A DNA stretch of 64,000 bases from an uncultured Mucilaginibacter sp. (lineage in GTDB: Bacteria; Bacteroidota; Bacteroidia; Sphingobacteriales; Sphingobacteriaceae), in assembly GCF_903893715.1 (NCBI RefSeq), contig NZ_CAITNG010000107.1, positions 1 through 64,000 of the forward strand, given 5' to 3'. The notes under the pieces were generated by a model that worked only from the letters and a program-made list of their open reading frames with translations, searched no databases and had not been told where the DNA came from. Positions 14,837 through 27,699 of this stretch are shown piece by piece (the stretch's first letter is position 1; every line of letters starts with the position of its first letter). The position numbers and the translations under genes were made by a program.

Positions 14837-16024
14837 ATGGCAAAAGAAAAGTTTGACCGCAGCAAGCCGCACTTAAACATCGGTACTATCGGTCACGTTG
14901 ACCACGGCAAAACAACCCTTACAGCAGCTATCACAAAAGTATTAGCTGATGCAGGTTTATCAGAAGCCCGTTCATTTGATTCAATTGACTCGGCTCCTGA
15001 AGAAAAAGAGCGTGGTATTACTATTAACACTGCGCACGTTGAGTACTCGACTGCAACCCGTCACTACGCACACGTTGACTGCCCGGGTCACGCTGACTAT
15101 GTGAAAAACATGGTTACAGGTGCTGCCCAAATGGACGGTGCTATCATCGTAGTTGCTGCAACTGACGGTCCGATGCCGCAAACACGCGAGCACATCCTGT
15201 TGGCACGCCAGGTAGGTGTACCTGCATTGGTTGTGTTTATGAATAAAGTGGATATGGTTGATGATCCGGAATTGTTAGAGCTTGTTGAGATGGAAATCCG
15301 CGAACTGTTATCGTTCTACGAATATCCAGGTGATGATATCCCTGTTATCCAAGGTTCGGCCTTAGGTGGTTTGAACGGTGATGCAAAATGGGTTGGTAAA
15401 ATTATGGAGTTGATGGATGCTGTAGATAACTACATCCCAATCCCTCCACGTTTAACTGAATTGCCTTTCTTGATGCCTGTTGAAGACGTATTCTCGATCA
15501 CTGGTCGTGGTACCGTTGCAACCGGTCGTATCGAGCGTGGTGTAATTAACTCTGGCGATCAGGTTGATATATTAGGTATGGGTGCTGAGAACTTGAAATC
15601 GACCGTAACAGGTGTTGAGATGTTCCGCAAAATCCTTGACCGTGGCGAAGCTGGTGATAACGTAGGTTTATTGTTACGTGGTATTGAAAAAGAAGCTATC
15701 CGTCGTGGTATGGTTATTTGCAAACCAGGTTCGGTAACCCCGCACACCGATTTCAAAGCAGAAGTTTACGTATTATCAAAAGCAGAAGGTGGTCGTCACA
15801 CACCATTCTTCAACAAATACCGTCCGCAATTCTATTTCCGTACAACTGACGTAACCGGCGAAATTTCGTTGGCCGAAGGTGTAGAAATGGTTATGCCTGG
15901 TGATAACGTTACCATCACTGTAAAGCTGATCAACGCTATCGCAATGGAAAAAGGCTTACGTTTCGCTATCCGTGAGGGTGGTCGTACAGTAGGTGCCGGT
16001 CAGGTAACTGAAATATTGAAATAA
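14837..16024 (+). CDS. tuf: Translation elongation factor EF-Tu
   Basis: A 395-residue GTPase that brings aminoacyl-tRNA to the ribosome. The G1 motif GHVDHGKT lies at 19-26, switch II DCPGH at 81-85 and NKVD at 136-139. Domains 2 and 3 follow, with the conserved [14 protein letters not shown] and [11 protein letters not shown] segments. It ends the tRNA-Thr-Tyr-Gly-Thr-tuf operon, the same order as E. coli tufB. Codon use favours highly expressed codons. A strong hairpin 46 nt after the stop probably reduces readthrough into tRNA-Trp-secE. Confidence 0.99.
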   Translation: MAKEKFDRSKPHLNIGTIGHVDHGKTTLTAAITKVLADAGLSEARSFDSIDSAPEEKERGITINTAHVEYSTATRHYAHVDCPGHADYVKNMVTGAAQMDGAIIVVAATDGPMPQTREHILLARQVGVPALVVFMNKVDMVDDPELLELVEMEIRELLSFYEYPGDDIPVIQGSALGGLNGDAKWVGKIMELMDAVDNYIPIPPRLTELPFLMPVEDVFSITGRGTVATGRIERGVINSGDQVDILGMGAENLKSTVTGVEMFRKILDRGEAGDNVGLLLRGIEKEAIRRGMVICKPGSVTPHTDFKAEVYVLSKAEGGRHTPFFNKYRPQFYFRTTDVTGEISLAEGVEMVMPGDNVTITVKLINAIAMEKGLRFAIREGGRTVGAGQVTEILK

Positions 16025-16070
16025 TTCGGATACCTCGAAAAAAAGGTACTGAACGGTTAATTTTATTACA

Positions 16071-16102
16071 AAAAGTACCGGGATTTACGTCCCGGTACTT
16101 TT
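16071..16102 (+). terminator. Terminator/attenuator after tuf
   Basis: A perfect 13-bp stem (16071-16083 with 16090-16102, 6-nt loop). The T-run is short (four T within the arm), so partial readthrough into tRNA-Trp-secE-nusG is plausible. Confidence 0.75.
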
Positions 16103-16151
16103 GTACTAATATATAAAAAACAATTAAACCCGATTTTTGGGTTTAGGGTAT

Positions 16152-16222
16152 ACGGGAATAGTTCAATGGTAGAATAGAGGTCTCCAAAACCTTTGATCAG
16201 GGTTCGAATCCTTGTTCCCGTG
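16152..16222 (+). tRNA. tRNA-Trp (CCA)
   Basis: A 71-nt cloverleaf. The acceptor ACGGGAA pairs with TTCCCGT, the anticodon loop CTCCAAA holds CCA, and the T-loop is GGTTCGAATCC. It lies 14 nt before secE. Confidence 0.95.
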
Positions 16223-16236
16223 CAGAATATAATGAA

Positions 16237-16431
16237 ATGGCTAAAGTAACAGAATATATAAAAGAATCGTACGAAGAACTGACCCAGAAAGTAACCTGGC
16301 CCACTTGGAGCGAACTGCAAAGCAGCGCGATGTTGGTATTGATAGCGGCTATTATTATAGCGTTCATCATATTGGCCATGGACCAGGCGTTTGGTAATTT
16401 GTTGCATTATTTTTATAAAACCTTAGCGTAA
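16237..16431 (+). CDS. secE: Preprotein translocase subunit SecE
   Basis: A 64-residue single-helix SecE. The amphipathic N-terminal helix (YIKESYEELTQKVTWPTWSEL) contains the conserved KVTWPT motif, followed by one membrane helix at about residues 30-50. It clamps SecY in the inner-membrane translocon. It starts 14 nt after tRNA-Trp and 12 nt before nusG, in the near-universal tRNA-Trp-secE-nusG arrangement. Confidence 0.96.
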   Translation: MAKVTEYIKESYEELTQKVTWPTWSELQSSAMLVLIAAIIIAFIILAMDQAFGNLLHYFYKTLA

Positions 16432-16443
16432 TATTTTAATAGG

Positions 16444-16986
16444 ATGAGCGATCAATTGAAATGGTACGTTGTTAGGGCCATTAGTGGTAAAGAAAAAAAA
16501 GTTAAACAATATATAGATGCCGAAATAAACCGTTTGGGCATATCGCATTTGGTTCCACAGGTTTTGATACCGATGGAAAAATATTATCAGATGCGCGACG
16601 GTAAAAAGATAGCCAAGGAGCGCAATTTTTTTCCGGGCTATGTATTGATGGAAGCCGCTTTAGACGGGGAGTTGGAGCACATTATCAAAAATATCAATAG
16701 TGTGATCGGCTTTTTGGGCGATAAACAAGGTAACGCCATCCCATTGCGCCAGGCCGAAGTTAACCGTATTTTAGGTAAGGTTGACGAGATGAGCGCGCAG
16801 GGCGAAGTAATGAACGTACCGTATTACGTTGGCGAAAACGTTAAAGTAATGGACGGACCATTCAATGGCTTTAGCGGCGTGATAGAAGAGGTGAACGAAG
16901 AGAAAAAGAAACTGAAAGTAATGGTAAAAATATTCGGAAGGCGTACACCTTTGGAATTGAATTACATGCAGGTAGAGAAAGAGTAA
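16444..16986 (+). CDS. nusG: Transcription antitermination factor NusG
   Basis: A 180-residue NusG. The NGN domain opens with [20 protein letters not shown] and binds the clamp helices of RNA polymerase. The C-terminal KOW domain ([27 protein letters not shown]) contacts S10 or Rho. Its length is normal. It lies between secE and the rplKAJL-rpoBC block; a repeat-containing spacer of 167 bp separates it from rplK. Confidence 0.97.
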   Translation: MSDQLKWYVVRAISGKEKKVKQYIDAEINRLGISHLVPQVLIPMEKYYQMRDGKKIAKERNFFPGYVLMEAALDGELEHIIKNINSVIGFLGDKQGNAIPLRQAEVNRILGKVDEMSAQGEVMNVPYYVGENVKVMDGPFNGFSGVIEEVNEEKKKLKVMVKIFGRRTPLELNYMQVEKE

Positions 16987-17095
16987 TCTTATTCCGGATG
17001 TCGGATTTTCGACGTCGGAATTAAAAAATTAAAAATATAGATAGAGGGATAGGATAAATTCGAAATTGAACATCCGAAATCCGATATCAAAAAAT
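16987..17095. repeat. Structured spacer between nusG and rplK
   Basis: TCGGATTTTCG/ACGTCGG words near 16997-17022 face their complements CCGAAATCCGA near 17060-17090, giving an imperfect hairpin of the same word type as 14296-14380. No promoter consensus was found in the remainder before rplK. Confidence 0.6.
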
Positions 17096-17153
17096 CTTAA
17101 ATGTTACATAGCTTCCACTTACTAACATTGAGTATTAAATAAAGTAAATTAAA

Positions 17154-17597
17154 ATGGCAAAAGAAGTCGGTGCGTTAGTAAAACTACAGGTAAAGGGCGG
17201 CGCGGCAAACCCATCACCACCAATAGGCCCAGCATTGGGTGCTAAAGGTGTTAACATTATGGAGTTTTGCAAGCAGTTTAATGCCCGTACCCAAGACAAG
17301 CCAGGTAAAGTGTTGCCGGTAGTAATTACCGTTTATGTCGACAAGTCGTTCGATTTTATCATCAAAACTCCACCGGTTGCTATCCAGTTAATGGAAGTAT
17401 CAGGTTTAAAGAGTGGTTCGGCCGAGCCAAACCGTAAAAAGGTTGCCAGTGTAAACTGGGGTCAGGTTGAAACCATAGCGAAAGATAAAATGACCGATTT
17501 GAACGCGTTTACAGTAGAATCGGCCATGAAAATGGTTGCCGGCACAGCACGCAGTATGGGAATTACCGTTTCCGGTACAGCGCCCTGGAATAATTAA
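17154..17597 (+). CDS. rplK: 50S ribosomal protein uL11
   Basis: A 147-residue L11 protein of the GTPase-associated centre. The N-terminal domain has the conserved proline-rich stretch [22 protein letters not shown], and the C-terminal rRNA-binding domain ends with the [10 protein letters not shown] signature. It is the first gene of rplKAJL-rpoBC, with 24 nt to rplA. Confidence 0.98.
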   Translation: MAKEVGALVKLQVKGGAANPSPPIGPALGAKGVNIMEFCKQFNARTQDKPGKVLPVVITVYVDKSFDFIIKTPPVAIQLMEVSGLKSGSAEPNRKKVASVNWGQVETIAKDKMTDLNAFTVESAMKMVAGTARSMGITVSGTAPWNN

Positions 17598-17621
17598 TTA
17601 ATTAAAATCAGTTAAAAGACA

Positions 17622-18320
17622 GTGGCAAGATTAACAAAAAATCAGAAAGCGGCACTATCCAAAATTGAGGTTAATAAAGCGTATTCTTTACAGGATGCAG
17701 CAAGTTTGGTAAAAGATATTACTAATACCAAGTTTGACTCGTCTGTTGATATAGATGTTCGTTTAGGTGTAGACCCGCGCAAAGCCAATCAAATGGTGCG
17801 TGGTATTGCCACCTTACCTCATGGAACCGGTAAAACTGTACGTGTATTGGTGCTTTGTACTCCCGATAAGGAGCAAGAAGCAAAAGACGCAGGTGCAGAT
17901 TTTGTAGGTTTGGATGATTATATTGCCAAGATTGAAGGCGGATGGACTGATGTTGATATTATCATCACTATGCCAAGTGTGATGGCTAAGGTAGGTCGTT
18001 TGGGTAGGATACTCGGACCACGTAACCTGATGCCTAACCCTAAATCGGGTACAGTAACTACCGAAGTTGGTAAAGCTGTAACCGAGGTAAAAGCAGGTAA
18101 GATCGATTTCAAGGTTGACAAGACCGGTATCATCCATGCATCAATAGGAAAAGTATCTTTCCCTGCTGAGAAAATTTATGAGAATGCTTTGGAGATCCTC
18201 CAGATCATATCGAAATTAAAACCATCAGCAGCAAAAGGAACATATTTTAAGAGCATTCACGTTTCTTCAACTATGTCTCCGGGAATCGAAATTGAAACTA
18301 AAACAGTAGCGGGGATCTAA
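17622..18320 (+). CDS. rplA: 50S ribosomal protein uL1
   Basis: A 232-residue L1 stalk protein with a GTG start. It contains the two-domain L1 fold and the signature [30 protein letters not shown] in its middle. L1 often represses its own operon by binding the mRNA, but I did not identify a target site here. Only 4 nt separate it from rplJ, so there is no classical L10 leader between them. Confidence 0.98.
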   Translation: MARLTKNQKAALSKIEVNKAYSLQDAASLVKDITNTKFDSSVDIDVRLGVDPRKANQMVRGIATLPHGTGKTVRVLVLCTPDKEQEAKDAGADFVGLDDYIAKIEGGWTDVDIIITMPSVMAKVGRLGRILGPRNLMPNPKSGTVTTEVGKAVTEVKAGKIDFKVDKTGIIHASIGKVSFPAEKIYENALEILQIISKLKPSAAKGTYFKSIHVSSTMSPGIEIETKTVAGI

Positions 18321-18324
18321 AGTC

Positions 18325-18843
18325 ATGAATAAAGAAGAAAAACACGACGTAGTAATTGCCCTTACTGAGCAAATGAAAGAGTATGGTAATTTTTATATTA
18401 CCGATACTTCAAACTTAACGGTTGCGAAGATCAACGATATCCGCCGTAAATGCTTTGAAAGCGACATCAAAATGCAGGTAACTAAAAATACACTGATCAA
18501 GAAAGCCATGTTGGCTATTGACGGCGATTTTAGTGAAATGTACGATGTTTTGAAAGGTTCGTCATCTATTATGTTCTCAAAATCAGGCACTGCCCCGGCA
18601 AAACTGATCAAACAATTACGTAAGACAGGTGATAAGCCAATTTTAAAAGCAGCTTACATTGATACAGCGGTATTTGTTGGCGATAACCAGTTAGATGCAC
18701 TGATCAACCTGAAGTCGAAAGAACAGTTGATTGGCGAAATTATTGGCTTATTGCAATCGCCTGCTAAAAACGTTATCGGTGCCCTGCAATCGGGTGGTAA
18801 CAAATTGGCCGGCATAGTTAAAACATTACAAGAAAGAGGTTAA
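18325..18843 (+). CDS. rplJ: 50S ribosomal protein uL10
   Basis: A 172-residue L10 protein, the base of the L7/L12 stalk. It begins MNKEEKHDVVIALTEQMKEY and has the conserved VTKNTLIKKAM region. The C-terminal helix that binds L7/L12 dimers ends KLAGIVKTLQERG. Normal length; tightly coupled to rplA and 59 nt ahead of rplL. Confidence 0.97.
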   Translation: MNKEEKHDVVIALTEQMKEYGNFYITDTSNLTVAKINDIRRKCFESDIKMQVTKNTLIKKAMLAIDGDFSEMYDVLKGSSSIMFSKSGTAPAKLIKQLRKTGDKPILKAAYIDTAVFVGDNQLDALINLKSKEQLIGEIIGLLQSPAKNVIGALQSGGNKLAGIVKTLQERG

Positions 18844-18902
18844 ACAAACTACCTTAAAGTTTGAATTTAAAAATCACAAAGCATTAATTAAAAATTATAA
18901 TA

Positions 18903-19286
18903 ATGGCAGATTTAAAAGCGTTTGCTGAACAGTTGGTAAACTTGACAGTAAAAGAAGTTAACGAATTAGCTCAGATCTTGAAAGATGAGTACGGTATTGA
19001 ACCAGCTGCAGCAGCAGTTGCAGTAGCAGCAGCACCTGCAGGCGGTGGCGATGCACCAGCAGCAGAGGCAGTTCAAACAGCATTCGATGTTATATTGAAA
19101 GAAGCTGGTGGCGCTAAATTAGCGGTTGTTAAATTGGTAAAAGATTTAACCGGCTTAGGCTTGAAAGAAGCAAAAGACTTAGTAGATGCAGCACCTAAAG
19201 AAGTAAAAACAGGTGTTACTAAAGAAGAAGCTGAAAGCTTGAAAAAACAATTAGAAGAAGCAGGAGCTGTTGTTGAGGTTAAGTAA
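18903..19286 (+). CDS. rplL: 50S ribosomal protein bL12 (L7/L12)
   Basis: A 127-residue stalk protein. It has an N-terminal dimerisation domain, an alanine-rich hinge (about residues 37-55) and the C-terminal factor-binding domain with [20 protein letters not shown]. It recruits translational GTPases. A hairpin after the gene separates it from rpoB, as expected where L12 must be made in excess of RNA polymerase. Confidence 0.98.
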   Translation: MADLKAFAEQLVNLTVKEVNELAQILKDEYGIEPAAAAVAVAAAPAGGGDAPAAEAVQTAFDVILKEAGGAKLAVVKLVKDLTGLGLKEAKDLVDAAPKEVKTGVTKEEAESLKKQLEEAGAVVEVK

Positions 19287-19312
19287 TTTAACCATACAGC
19301 TAATTTGACATG

Positions 19313-19340
19313 AGACTCCGACCCTTTTTGGTCGGGGTCT
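19313..19340 (+). terminator. rplL-rpoB attenuator hairpin
   Basis: An 11-bp stem (19313-19323 with 19330-19340, one G-T pair, 6-nt T-rich loop) with no T-run after it. It is more likely an attenuator or processing site lowering rpoBC expression than a full terminator. Confidence 0.65.
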
Positions 19341-19344
19341 ATTG

Positions 19345-19475
19345 TCGTTTATATTGCCTAATAGATTTGAGACCATAGATTTGATGTTTGAGTTTTTGCC
19401 ACGGTTACCAAGGCATTTAAATTGAACCCATCATCCCAACGCTCACATCTAAGTTCTCATAATCTATCTAAGTTT
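19345..19475. repeat. Word-repeat spacer between rplL and rpoB
   Basis: ATAGATTTGAGA/ATAGATTTGATG words at 19360-19390 face complementary ACATCTAAGTTCTCATAATC words at 19445-19470, giving another loose hairpin spacer. No gene or clear promoter is visible. Confidence 0.5.
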
Positions 19476-19500
19476 ATCAATAAACTAAAATTATCATCCC

Positions 19501-22500
19501 TTGGCAAACAAAAGTAATCAAAGAGTAAACTTTGCGACCAGCAGGAAAGTATTGGAATATCCTGATTTTCTGGACGTGCAGTTACAGTCGTTCCAGGAAT
19601 TTTTTCAATTGCAAACCACATCGGATAACCGCTATAAAGAGGGGTTGTTCAAGGTATTTGCCGAAAACTTTCCGATCTCAGATTCAAGAAATATTTTCGT
19701 ACTGGAGTTTCTTGACTATTTTATCGACCCGCCACGTTACGATATACAAGAGTGTATTGAGCGCGGGTTAACCCACAGTGTGCCATTAAAGGCCAAACTG
19801 CGCTTATCGTGCAACGATGAAGAGCATGAGGACTTTGAAACCATTGTTCAGGATGTGTATTTGGGAACTATCCCTTACATGACACCTAAAGGTACCTTTG
19901 TTATCAATGGCGCCGAGCGCGTGATTGTATCGCAATTGCACCGTTCGCCAGGTGTGTTTTTTGGACAAAGCCGCCACACTAACGGAACAAAATTATACTC
20001 GGCACGTGTTATCCCTTTTAAAGGATCGTGGATAGAATTCGCGACAGACGTTAACAACGTGATGTACGCCTATATTGACCGTAAGAAGAAATTCCCGGTT
20101 ACCACATTGCTGCGGGCCATTGGTTATGATTCGGATAAGGACATTTTGGAATTATTTGAATTGGCCGACGAGGTTAAGGTAAGCAAATCGGGCCTGAAGA
20201 AATTTATTGGACGTAAGCTTGCTGCAAGGGTGCTTAAAAAATGGGTTGAAGACTTTGTGGATGAAGATACCGGTGAGGTAGTTTCAATCGACAGGAACGA
20301 GATCATTTTGGAGCGCGAAACCGTTTTAGAAGATGACCATATCGATATGATCATTGACGCAGGTGTAAAAACCATCATCCTGAACAAGGAAGATGCTGCC
20401 ACCAGCGGTGATTATACCATTATATACAATACATTACAAAAAGATACATCGAACTCTGAAAAAGAGGCCGTTGAACATATCTATCGCCAGTTACGTAACG
20501 CTGAACCACCTGATGAGGAAACTGCTCGTGGTATCATCGACCGTTTGTTCTTTTCGGACAAGCGTTATGACCTGGGTGATGTGGGCAGGTACCGCATCAA
20601 CCGTAAATTGAAATTGACCACGCCTAACGAGGTGAAGGTTTTAACCAAGGACGATATCATCGCCATTGTTAAATACCTGATCAAACTGATCAACTCGAAG
20701 GCTGAGGTGGATGATATTGACCACTTGTCAAACCGTCGTGTACGTACCGTAGGTGAGCAATTGTTTGCACAGTTTGGTGTTGGTTTGGCCCGTATGGCCC
20801 GTACCATCCGCGAGCGTATGAACATCCGCGACAACGAGGTATTTACACCGACTGACTTAATTAACGCACGTACCCTATCATCTGTGATCAACTCGTTCTT
20901 TGGAACTAACCAGTTATCGCAGTTTATGGACCAAACCAACCCACTGGCAGAGATTACGCACAAGCGTCGTCTGTCGGCCTTAGGGCCCGGTGGTCTGTCG
21001 CGCGAGCGTGCCGGTTTTGAGGTGCGCGACGTTCACTATACCCACTACGGTAGGTTGTGTACCATTGAAACACCTGAAGGACCGAACATCGGTTTGATTT
21101 CTTCGTTGTGTATCCACGCCAAGATCAATAACCTGGGCTTCATCGAAACGCCTTATAAAAAGGTAGTTAACGGTGTAGTGCAAATGGCAGAGCCTGTTAT
21201 TTACTTATCTGCAGAGGATGAAGATGGCAAAACCATCGGACAAGCCAACGCGGTTTATGGTGATGACGGTGTGTTTAAAACTCCAAAAGTGAAAGCTCGT
21301 TTTGAAGGTGACTTCCCGATCATTGAGCCCGACCGTTTGGATTATATGGACATTGCGCCAAACCAGATCACGTCGATAGCAGCTTCGCTGATTCCTTTCC
21401 TGGAACATGATGATGCTAACCGTGCGCTGATGGGTTCGAACATGCAACGCCAGGCCGTACCGTTATTGCGCCCCGAAGCGCCGATAGTAGGTACAGGTTT
21501 AGAAGGCCGTGTGGCAAAAGATTCGCGTACGCTTATTAATGCCGAAGGTGATGGTGTTGTTGAATATGTTGACGCTAACGAGATACGTATAAAATACGAC
21601 CGTGATGAACTTGACCGTTTGGTTTCGTTTGAAGGCGATACCAAATCGTACAGGTTGATCAAGTTTAAGAAAACCAACCAAAGTACCACCATGAACCTGA
21701 AGCCTATCGTTAAGAAAGGCCAACGTGTTGAAAAAGGACAGGTACTTTGCGAAGGATATGCCACTCAAGATGGCGAATTAGCACTTGGACGTAACCTTAA
21801 AGTGGCTTTCATGCCTTGGCAAGGTTTCAACTTTGAGGATGCGATCGTGATTTCTGAGCGTGTGGTATCGCAGGATATCTTTACTTCTATCCACGTTGAA
21901 GAATTTGAATTGGAAGTACGTGATACCAAGCGTGGTGAAGAAGAATTGACACCGGATATACCTAACGTATCGGAAGAGGCCACTAAGGACCTTGACGAGA
22001 ACGGTATTATCCGTGTAGGTGCCGAAGTTAAAGAAGGCGATATTTTGATCGGTAAGATTACCCCTAAAGGTGAGTCGGACCCATCGCCGGAAGAAAAACT
22101 GCTACGTGCCATATTTGGTGATAAAGCAGGCGACGTTAAGGATGCATCGTTAAAAACCCCGCCATCAATCAATGGTGTGGTTATCGATACAAAATTGTTC
22201 AGCCGTGCCAAGAAAACTTCGAAAGCTGAAGAAAAAGCAGCGATCGAGAAGTTGGATACCAAACATGATAAAGCTATTAAAGACCTGAAAAACTTGTTAG
22301 TTGATAAGTTATTCGAGATCGTTAACGGCAAAACATCGCAAGGTGTGTACAACGTTTACAAAGAGCTGTTGGTAGCTAAAGGTGTTAAATTCACCCAAAA
22401 AATCCTTTTGGAACTTGAATTTAGTAACATCAACCCAACTAAATGGACCACTGATGATGACAAGAACGATCAGATCAAGTTGCTGATCCACAACTATGGC

Positions 22501-23304
22501 ATCAAGGTGAACGAAGAGCTGGGTGCTTACCGTCGTGATAAATTCGCGATCAGCGTAGGTGATGAGTTACCGTCAGGTATCGTACAAATGGCCAAAGTTT
22601 ACATCGCTAAAAAGCGTAAGCTTAAAGTAGGTGATAAGATGGCCGGCCGCCACGGTAATAAAGGTATTGTTGCACGTATTGTACGTGATGAAGACATGCC
22701 TTTCCTTGAAGACGGAACACCTGTTGATATTGTGTTGAACCCGCTGGGCGTACCTTCGCGTATGAACCTTGGCCAGATATACGAAACTGTATTGGGCTGG
22801 GCAGGTAAAGAGCTTGGTGTTAAATTTGCTACTCCGATTTTTGATGGTGCAAGCCATGAAGAAGTAGAAGAGTGGGTGAAAAAGGCCGGCATACCTGAAT
22901 CGGGCAGAACATACCTTTACAACGGTTTAACCGGTGATCGCTTTGATCAGCAAACTACTGTAGGTATTATCTACATGCTGAAATTAGGCCACATGGTTGA
23001 TGATAAGATGCACGCACGTTCAATCGGGCCATACTCGTTAATTACACAACAACCATTGGGCGGTAAAGCCCAGTTTGGTGGTCAGCGTTTTGGTGAGATG
23101 GAGGTTTGGGCACTGGAAGCATTCGGTGCAGCAAACATACTGCAAGAGATTTTGACTGTTAAGTCGGATGATGTTGTGGGCCGTGCCAAAACTTATGAGG
23201 CTATTGTAAAAGGCGAGAACCTGCCAACACCATCGGTTCCTGAATCATTCAACGTATTGGTTCATGAGTTAAGAGGTTTAGGTTTGGATATCACATTGGA
23301 ATAA
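19501..23304 (+). CDS. rpoB: DNA-directed RNA polymerase subunit beta
   Basis: A 1267-residue beta subunit with a TTG start ([23 protein letters not shown]). The rifampicin region [25 protein letters not shown] is present, with the usual sensitive-type residues as far as I can read, then [18 protein letters not shown] and the active-site-side [14 protein letters not shown] motif. The C-terminus [13 protein letters not shown] is conserved. A lineage insertion rich in lysine and acidic residues lies around residues 900-960. It is co-transcribed with rpoC, 84 bp downstream. Confidence 0.98.
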   Translation: MANKSNQRVNFATSRKVLEYPDFLDVQLQSFQEFFQLQTTSDNRYKEGLFKVFAENFPISDSRNIFVLEFLDYFIDPPRYDIQECIERGLTHSVPLKAKLRLSCNDEEHEDFETIVQDVYLGTIPYMTPKGTFVINGAERVIVSQLHRSPGVFFGQSRHTNGTKLYSARVIPFKGSWIEFATDVNNVMYAYIDRKKKFPVTTLLRAIGYDSDKDILELFELADEVKVSKSGLKKFIGRKLAARVLKKWVEDFVDEDTGEVVSIDRNEIILERETVLEDDHIDMIIDAGVKTIILNKEDAATSGDYTIIYNTLQKDTSNSEKEAVEHIYRQLRNAEPPDEETARGIIDRLFFSDKRYDLGDVGRYRINRKLKLTTPNEVKVLTKDDIIAIVKYLIKLINSKAEVDDIDHLSNRRVRTVGEQLFAQFGVGLARMARTIRERMNIRDNEVFTPTDLINARTLSSVINSFFGTNQLSQFMDQTNPLAEITHKRRLSALGPGGLSRERAGFEVRDVHYTHYGRLCTIETPEGPNIGLISSLCIHAKINNLGFIETPYKKVVNGVVQMAEPVIYLSAEDEDGKTIGQANAVYGDDGVFKTPKVKARFEGDFPIIEPDRLDYMDIAPNQITSIAASLIPFLEHDDANRALMGSNMQRQAVPLLRPEAPIVGTGLEGRVAKDSRTLINAEGDGVVEYVDANEIRIKYDRDELDRLVSFEGDTKSYRLIKFKKTNQSTTMNLKPIVKKGQRVEKGQVLCEGYATQDGELALGRNLKVAFMPWQGFNFEDAIVISERVVSQDIFTSIHVEEFELEVRDTKRGEEELTPDIPNVSEEATKDLDENGIIRVGAEVKEGDILIGKITPKGESDPSPEEKLLRAIFGDKAGDVKDASLKTPPSINGVVIDTKLFSRAKKTSKAEEKAAIEKLDTKHDKAIKDLKNLLVDKLFEIVNGKTSQGVYNVYKELLVAKGVKFTQKILLELEFSNINPTKWTTDDDKNDQIKLLIHNYGIKVNEELGAYRRDKFAISVGDELPSGIVQMAKVYIAKKRKLKVGDKMAGRHGNKGIVARIVRDEDMPFLEDGTPVDIVLNPLGVPSRMNLGQIYETVLGWAGKELGVKFATPIFDGASHEEVEEWVKKAGIPESGRTYLYNGLTGDRFDQQTTVGIIYMLKLGHMVDDKMHARSIGPYSLITQQPLGGKAQFGGQRFGEMEVWALEAFGAANILQEILTVKSDDVVGRAKTYEAIVKGENLPTPSVPESFNVLVHELRGLGLDITLE

Positions 23305-23388
23305 GTTGCGGGTTATGGGTTGTGAGTTACCGGTTAAATACCGATCACTCGCAACCCGCAACTCATAACTCAAAACACAAAAAGAGCT
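23305..23388. repeat. Structured 84-bp rpoB-rpoC spacer
   Basis: Words of the type GGGTTGTGAGTT are followed by complementary CTCGCAACCCGCAACTC words. The two sides match at about 18 of 24 positions, so an imperfect hairpin lies in the rpoBC mRNA. Confidence 0.65.
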
Positions 23389-26300
23389 ATGTCATACAAA
23401 AAGGATAATAAAATCAAAAGTAATTTCACCACGATCACGATCAGTCTGGCTTCTCCGGAGTCGATACTGGAGCGTTCAAGTGGCGAAGTTTTAAAACCAG
23501 AGACCATTAACTACAGGACCTACAAACCTGAGCGTGATGGTTTGTTCTGCGAGCGTATTTTCGGTCCGGTTAAAGATTACGAGTGCCATTGCGGTAAATA
23601 CAAACGTATCCGTTACAAGGGTATCGTATGCGACCGTTGCGGTGTTGAAGTAACCGAAAAGAAAGTTCGTCGCGAGCGTATGGGCCACATCAATTTGGTG
23701 GTGCCTGTTGCGCACATCTGGTATTTCCGTTCGTTGCCAAACAAGATCGGTTATTTATTGGGCTTGCCTACTAAAAAACTGGATCTGATCATCTACTACG
23801 AACGTTATGTAGTAATACAAGCCGGTATTAAAGAAGCTGACGGGATCAATAAAATGGATTTCCTGACAGAAGAAGAATACCTGGATATATTGGATACTTT
23901 ACCAAAGGAAAACCAGTACCTGGATGACAAGGACCCTCAGAAGTTTGTTGCCAAAATGGGTGCCGAAGCTTTGGAAGAGTTGCTAAAACGCCTGGATTTG
24001 GATCAGCAGTCGTACGACTTGCGCCACCAGGCAGCTAACGAAACATCGCAACAACGTAAAAACGAAGCTTTAAAACGTTTGCAGGTTGTTGAGGCTTTCC
24101 GCGACGCGAAAACACGTATTGAGAACAACCCTGAGTGGATGATCGTGAAGATTGTTCCGGTTATACCTCCTGAATTGCGCCCGTTGGTGCCATTGGAGGG
24201 CGGCCGTTTCGCTACTTCGGATTTGAACGACTTATACCGTCGTGTAATTATCCGTAACAACCGTTTAAAACGTTTGATCGAGATAAAAGCACCGGAAGTA
24301 ATCTTGCGTAACGAAAAACGTATGCTGCAGGAAGCTGTGGATTCGTTATTTGACAACTCACGTAAAGTTAACGCCGTTAAAACTGAAGGTAACCGTGCAT
24401 TGAAATCGCTTTCAGACATCCTGAAAGGTAAACAAGGCCGTTTCCGTCAAAACTTATTGGGTAAACGTGTGGATTACTCGGCACGTTCGGTAATTGTTGT
24501 AGGCCCAAGCCTTAAACTGCACGAATGCGGTTTACCAAAAGATATGGCTGCTGAGCTGTTCAAACCGTTTATCATCCGCAAGATGATAGAGCGCGGTGTG
24601 GTAAAAACAGTAAAATCGGCTAAAAAAATAGTTGACCGTAAAGACCCCTTAGTTTGGGATATTTTGGAAAACGTATTGAAGGGACACCCTGTATTATTAA
24701 ACCGTGCGCCTACATTGCACAGGTTAGGTATCCAGGCCTTTCAACCAAAACTGATTGAAGGTAAAGCTATCCAGTTGCACCCTTTAACCTGTACAGCATT
24801 TAACGCGGATTTTGACGGTGACCAGATGGCTGTTCACGTACCGCTGGGCAATGCTGCCATTTTAGAGGCGCAAATTTTGATGCTTGCGTCGCACAATATT
24901 TTGAACCCTGCCAACGGTACGCCAATTACAGTACCATCGCAAGATATGGTTTTGGGCTTATATTACATTACCAAAGGACGTAAGAGCGAGCCGGGCCACA
25001 CTGTTGTTGGTTCAGGCTTAAATTTCTACTCACCTGAGGAAGTAATTATTGCCTACAATGAGAAGAAAGTTGACCTGCACGCCTTTATCAAAGTAAAAGT
25101 AAACGTTAAGCAAAAAGACGGAAGTATAGTTAACCAGTTGACTGATACTACTGTTGGACGCGTATTGTTTAACTTGCATGTACCTGCCGAAGTTGGTTAC
25201 ATTAACGAATTGCTGACCAAGAAATCACTGCGTGATATCATTGGTACCGTTGTTAAGGTTACCGGTATGGCGCGTGCCGCACAGTTTTTGGATGACATTA
25301 AGGAATTAGGTTTCCAAATGGCATTCCGTGGTGGTTTGTCGTTTAACCTGAAGGATTTGAATATCCCTGCTGAAAAAGTTACCCTGATTGAGCAAGCTTC
25401 GAAAGAAGTGGAAGACGTAATGGCCAACTACAACATGGGTTTCATTACCAACAACGAGCGTTACAACCAAATTATTGACGTTTGGACACGTATCAACAAC
25501 CGTTTGACTGCAAACGTGATGGAAATACTGTCGACAGATAACCAGGGCTTCAACTCGGTTTACATGATGCTTGACTCGGGTGCCCGTGGTTCGAAAGAAC
25601 AGATCAGGCAGCTGGCAGGTATGCGTGGATTGATGGCGAAACCGCAAAAATCAGGCTCAGGTGGTGAGATCATCGAGAACCCGATCCTTTCGAACTTTAA
25701 AGAAGGTTTGTCGGTATTGGAGTACTTTATATCCACCCACGGTGCACGTAAAGGTTTGGCGGATACAGCGTTGAAAACAGCCGATGCGGGTTACCTGACC
25801 CGTCGTTTACATGATGTTGCACAAGACATGATTGTAGGTGATGTGGATTGCGGTACACTGCGTGGTATCTATACAACAGCGTTAAAAGACAACGAAGACA
25901 TTGTTGAACCATTATATGATCGTATTTTGGGCCGTACATCGTTACACGATGTTTATGACCCGATCACGAACGAATTGTTGGTTTCGGCAGGTGAAGATAT
26001 TGAAGAAGAAATAGCACGTAAGATCCAGAACTCTCCGTTAGAGGGTATCGAGATACGTTCGGTATTGACCTGCGAAAGCAAACGCGGTGTGTGTGCTTTA
26101 TGCTATGGCCGTAACCTTGCAAGCGGTAAACGTGTGCAAATGGGCGAGGCTGTCGGTGTAATTGCCGCGCAATCGATTGGTGAGCCGGGTACACAGTTAA
26201 CATTGCGTACCTTCCACGTGGGTGGTACCGCGTCGAACATTGCAGCTGAATCACAGATCAACGCTAAGTTTGAAGGTGTTATCGAGTTTGAAAACGTACG

Positions 26301-27672
26301 TACCGTACCTTTCACAACCGAAGAAGGGCCTGTTGAAGTGGTATTAGGTCGTTCGGGCGAGTTCCGGATTGTTGAAGCCGGTACAAACAAGGTTATTGTA
26401 AGTAACAACATCCCTTACGGTGCTTATTTATATGTAAAAGACGGCAGCAAGATCACTAAAGGCGACCGCATCTGTTCATGGGATCCGTACAATGCGGTTA
26501 TCATTTCGGAATTTGCAGGTAAAGCACAGTTTGAAGCGATACAGGAAGGTATTACTTTCCGCGAAGAATCGGACGAACAAACCGGTCACCGCGAGAAAGT
26601 AATTATCGATACACGTGATAAAACTAAAAACCCTGTTATCCAGATTGTGGAAAAAGGCAATGTGGTTAAAGGATATAACATCCCGGTAGGCGCGCACATC
26701 GCGGTTGACGAAGGTGAGAAGATCCAAACAGGCCAGGTTATCGCTAAAATACCACGTTCGACAGGTAAAACCCGCGATATTACAGGTGGTTTGCCGCGTG
26801 TAACCGAGTTGTTTGAAGCACGTAACCCATCGAACCCTGCGGTAGTAACCGAAATTGACGGTGTGGTAACCTTAGGTGGTGTTAAACGTGGTAATCGCGA
26901 AATCACCATCGAATCGAAAGACGGGCAGGTTAAGAAATATTTGGTTCCATTGTCGAAACACATCCTGGTACAGGATAACGACTTTGTGAAGGCAGGTATG
27001 CCTTTATCTGATGGTTCGATATCACCAGCTGACATCCTTGCAATTAAAGGCCCTGCAGCGGTACAAGAATACCTGGTTAACGGTATACAAGAAGTTTACC
27101 GTTTGCAAGGTGTGAAAATTAACGATAAGCACTTTGAGGTGATTGTTCACCAAATGATGCAGAAAGTTACCATTGAAGATGCCGGCGATACCCGTTTCTT
27201 AGAGAAAGAAGCAGTTAACGGTTGGGACTTTATGGTTGAGAACGACGAGATATTCGACAAGAAAGTTATCGTTGATCCCGGAGATTCGAACACACTGAAA
27301 GCAGGACAAATTGTTTCGTTGAGGAAACTGAGGGACGAAAACTCGGTTCTGAAACGTAAGGATTTGAAATTGGCCGAAGTAAGGGATGCTATCCCTGCAA
27401 CATCGAGCGCTATGCTGCAAGGTATAACCAGGGCGTCGTTAGGTACTAAGTCGTTTATGTCGGCCGCATCGTTCCAGGAAACTACCAAAGTACTGAACGA
27501 AGCCGCTATTGCCGGTAAGATTGACAAAATGCTTGGTTTGAAAGAAAACGTTATAGTTGGCCACTTAATTCCATCAGGAACAGGTTTACGTGTATACGAA
27601 AATATCCGCGTAGGCTCGAAAGAGGAATTTGACCGCTTAATGGCTTCGAAAACCGAAGAAGTTGAAGCTTAA
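23389..27672 (+). CDS. rpoC: DNA-directed RNA polymerase subunit beta'
   Basis: A 1427-residue beta' subunit. The N-terminal zinc site reads [20 protein letters not shown]. The catalytic magnesium loop [15 protein letters not shown] is intact, the bridge helix/trigger-loop region follows, and the second zinc site is [13 protein letters not shown]. The C-terminal [12 protein letters not shown] motif is present. It ends the operon at a strong terminator. Confidence 0.98.
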   Translation: MSYKKDNKIKSNFTTITISLASPESILERSSGEVLKPETINYRTYKPERDGLFCERIFGPVKDYECHCGKYKRIRYKGIVCDRCGVEVTEKKVRRERMGHINLVVPVAHIWYFRSLPNKIGYLLGLPTKKLDLIIYYERYVVIQAGIKEADGINKMDFLTEEEYLDILDTLPKENQYLDDKDPQKFVAKMGAEALEELLKRLDLDQQSYDLRHQAANETSQQRKNEALKRLQVVEAFRDAKTRIENNPEWMIVKIVPVIPPELRPLVPLEGGRFATSDLNDLYRRVIIRNNRLKRLIEIKAPEVILRNEKRMLQEAVDSLFDNSRKVNAVKTEGNRALKSLSDILKGKQGRFRQNLLGKRVDYSARSVIVVGPSLKLHECGLPKDMAAELFKPFIIRKMIERGVVKTVKSAKKIVDRKDPLVWDILENVLKGHPVLLNRAPTLHRLGIQAFQPKLIEGKAIQLHPLTCTAFNADFDGDQMAVHVPLGNAAILEAQILMLASHNILNPANGTPITVPSQDMVLGLYYITKGRKSEPGHTVVGSGLNFYSPEEVIIAYNEKKVDLHAFIKVKVNVKQKDGSIVNQLTDTTVGRVLFNLHVPAEVGYINELLTKKSLRDIIGTVVKVTGMARAAQFLDDIKELGFQMAFRGGLSFNLKDLNIPAEKVTLIEQASKEVEDVMANYNMGFITNNERYNQIIDVWTRINNRLTANVMEILSTDNQGFNSVYMMLDSGARGSKEQIRQLAGMRGLMAKPQKSGSGGEIIENPILSNFKEGLSVLEYFISTHGARKGLADTALKTADAGYLTRRLHDVAQDMIVGDVDCGTLRGIYTTALKDNEDIVEPLYDRILGRTSLHDVYDPITNELLVSAGEDIEEEIARKIQNSPLEGIEIRSVLTCESKRGVCALCYGRNLASGKRVQMGEAVGVIAAQSIGEPGTQLTLRTFHVGGTASNIAAESQINAKFEGVIEFENVRTVPFTTEEGPVEVVLGRSGEFRIVEAGTNKVIVSNNIPYGAYLYVKDGSKITKGDRICSWDPYNAVIISEFAGKAQFEAIQEGITFREESDEQTGHREKVIIDTRDKTKNPVIQIVEKGNVVKGYNIPVGAHIAVDEGEKIQTGQVIAKIPRSTGKTRDITGGLPRVTELFEARNPSNPAVVTEIDGVVTLGGVKRGNREITIESKDGQVKKYLVPLSKHILVQDNDFVKAGMPLSDGSISPADILAIKGPAAVQEYLVNGIQEVYRLQGVKINDKHFEVIVHQMMQKVTIEDAGDTRFLEKEAVNGWDFMVENDEIFDKKVIVDPGDSNTLKAGQIVSLRKLRDENSVLKRKDLKLAEVRDAIPATSSAMLQGITRASLGTKSFMSAASFQETTKVLNEAAIAGKIDKMLGLKENVIVGHLIPSGTGLRVYENIRVGSKEEFDRLMASKTEEVEA

Positions 27673-27699
27673 TTGAACAGCAATTAAATAAAGTTTATC

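Noticed and set aside
18320-18325. Classical L10 autoregulatory leader before rplJ
   Set aside because: Only 4 nt separate rplA and rplJ, and no leader structure could be recognised.
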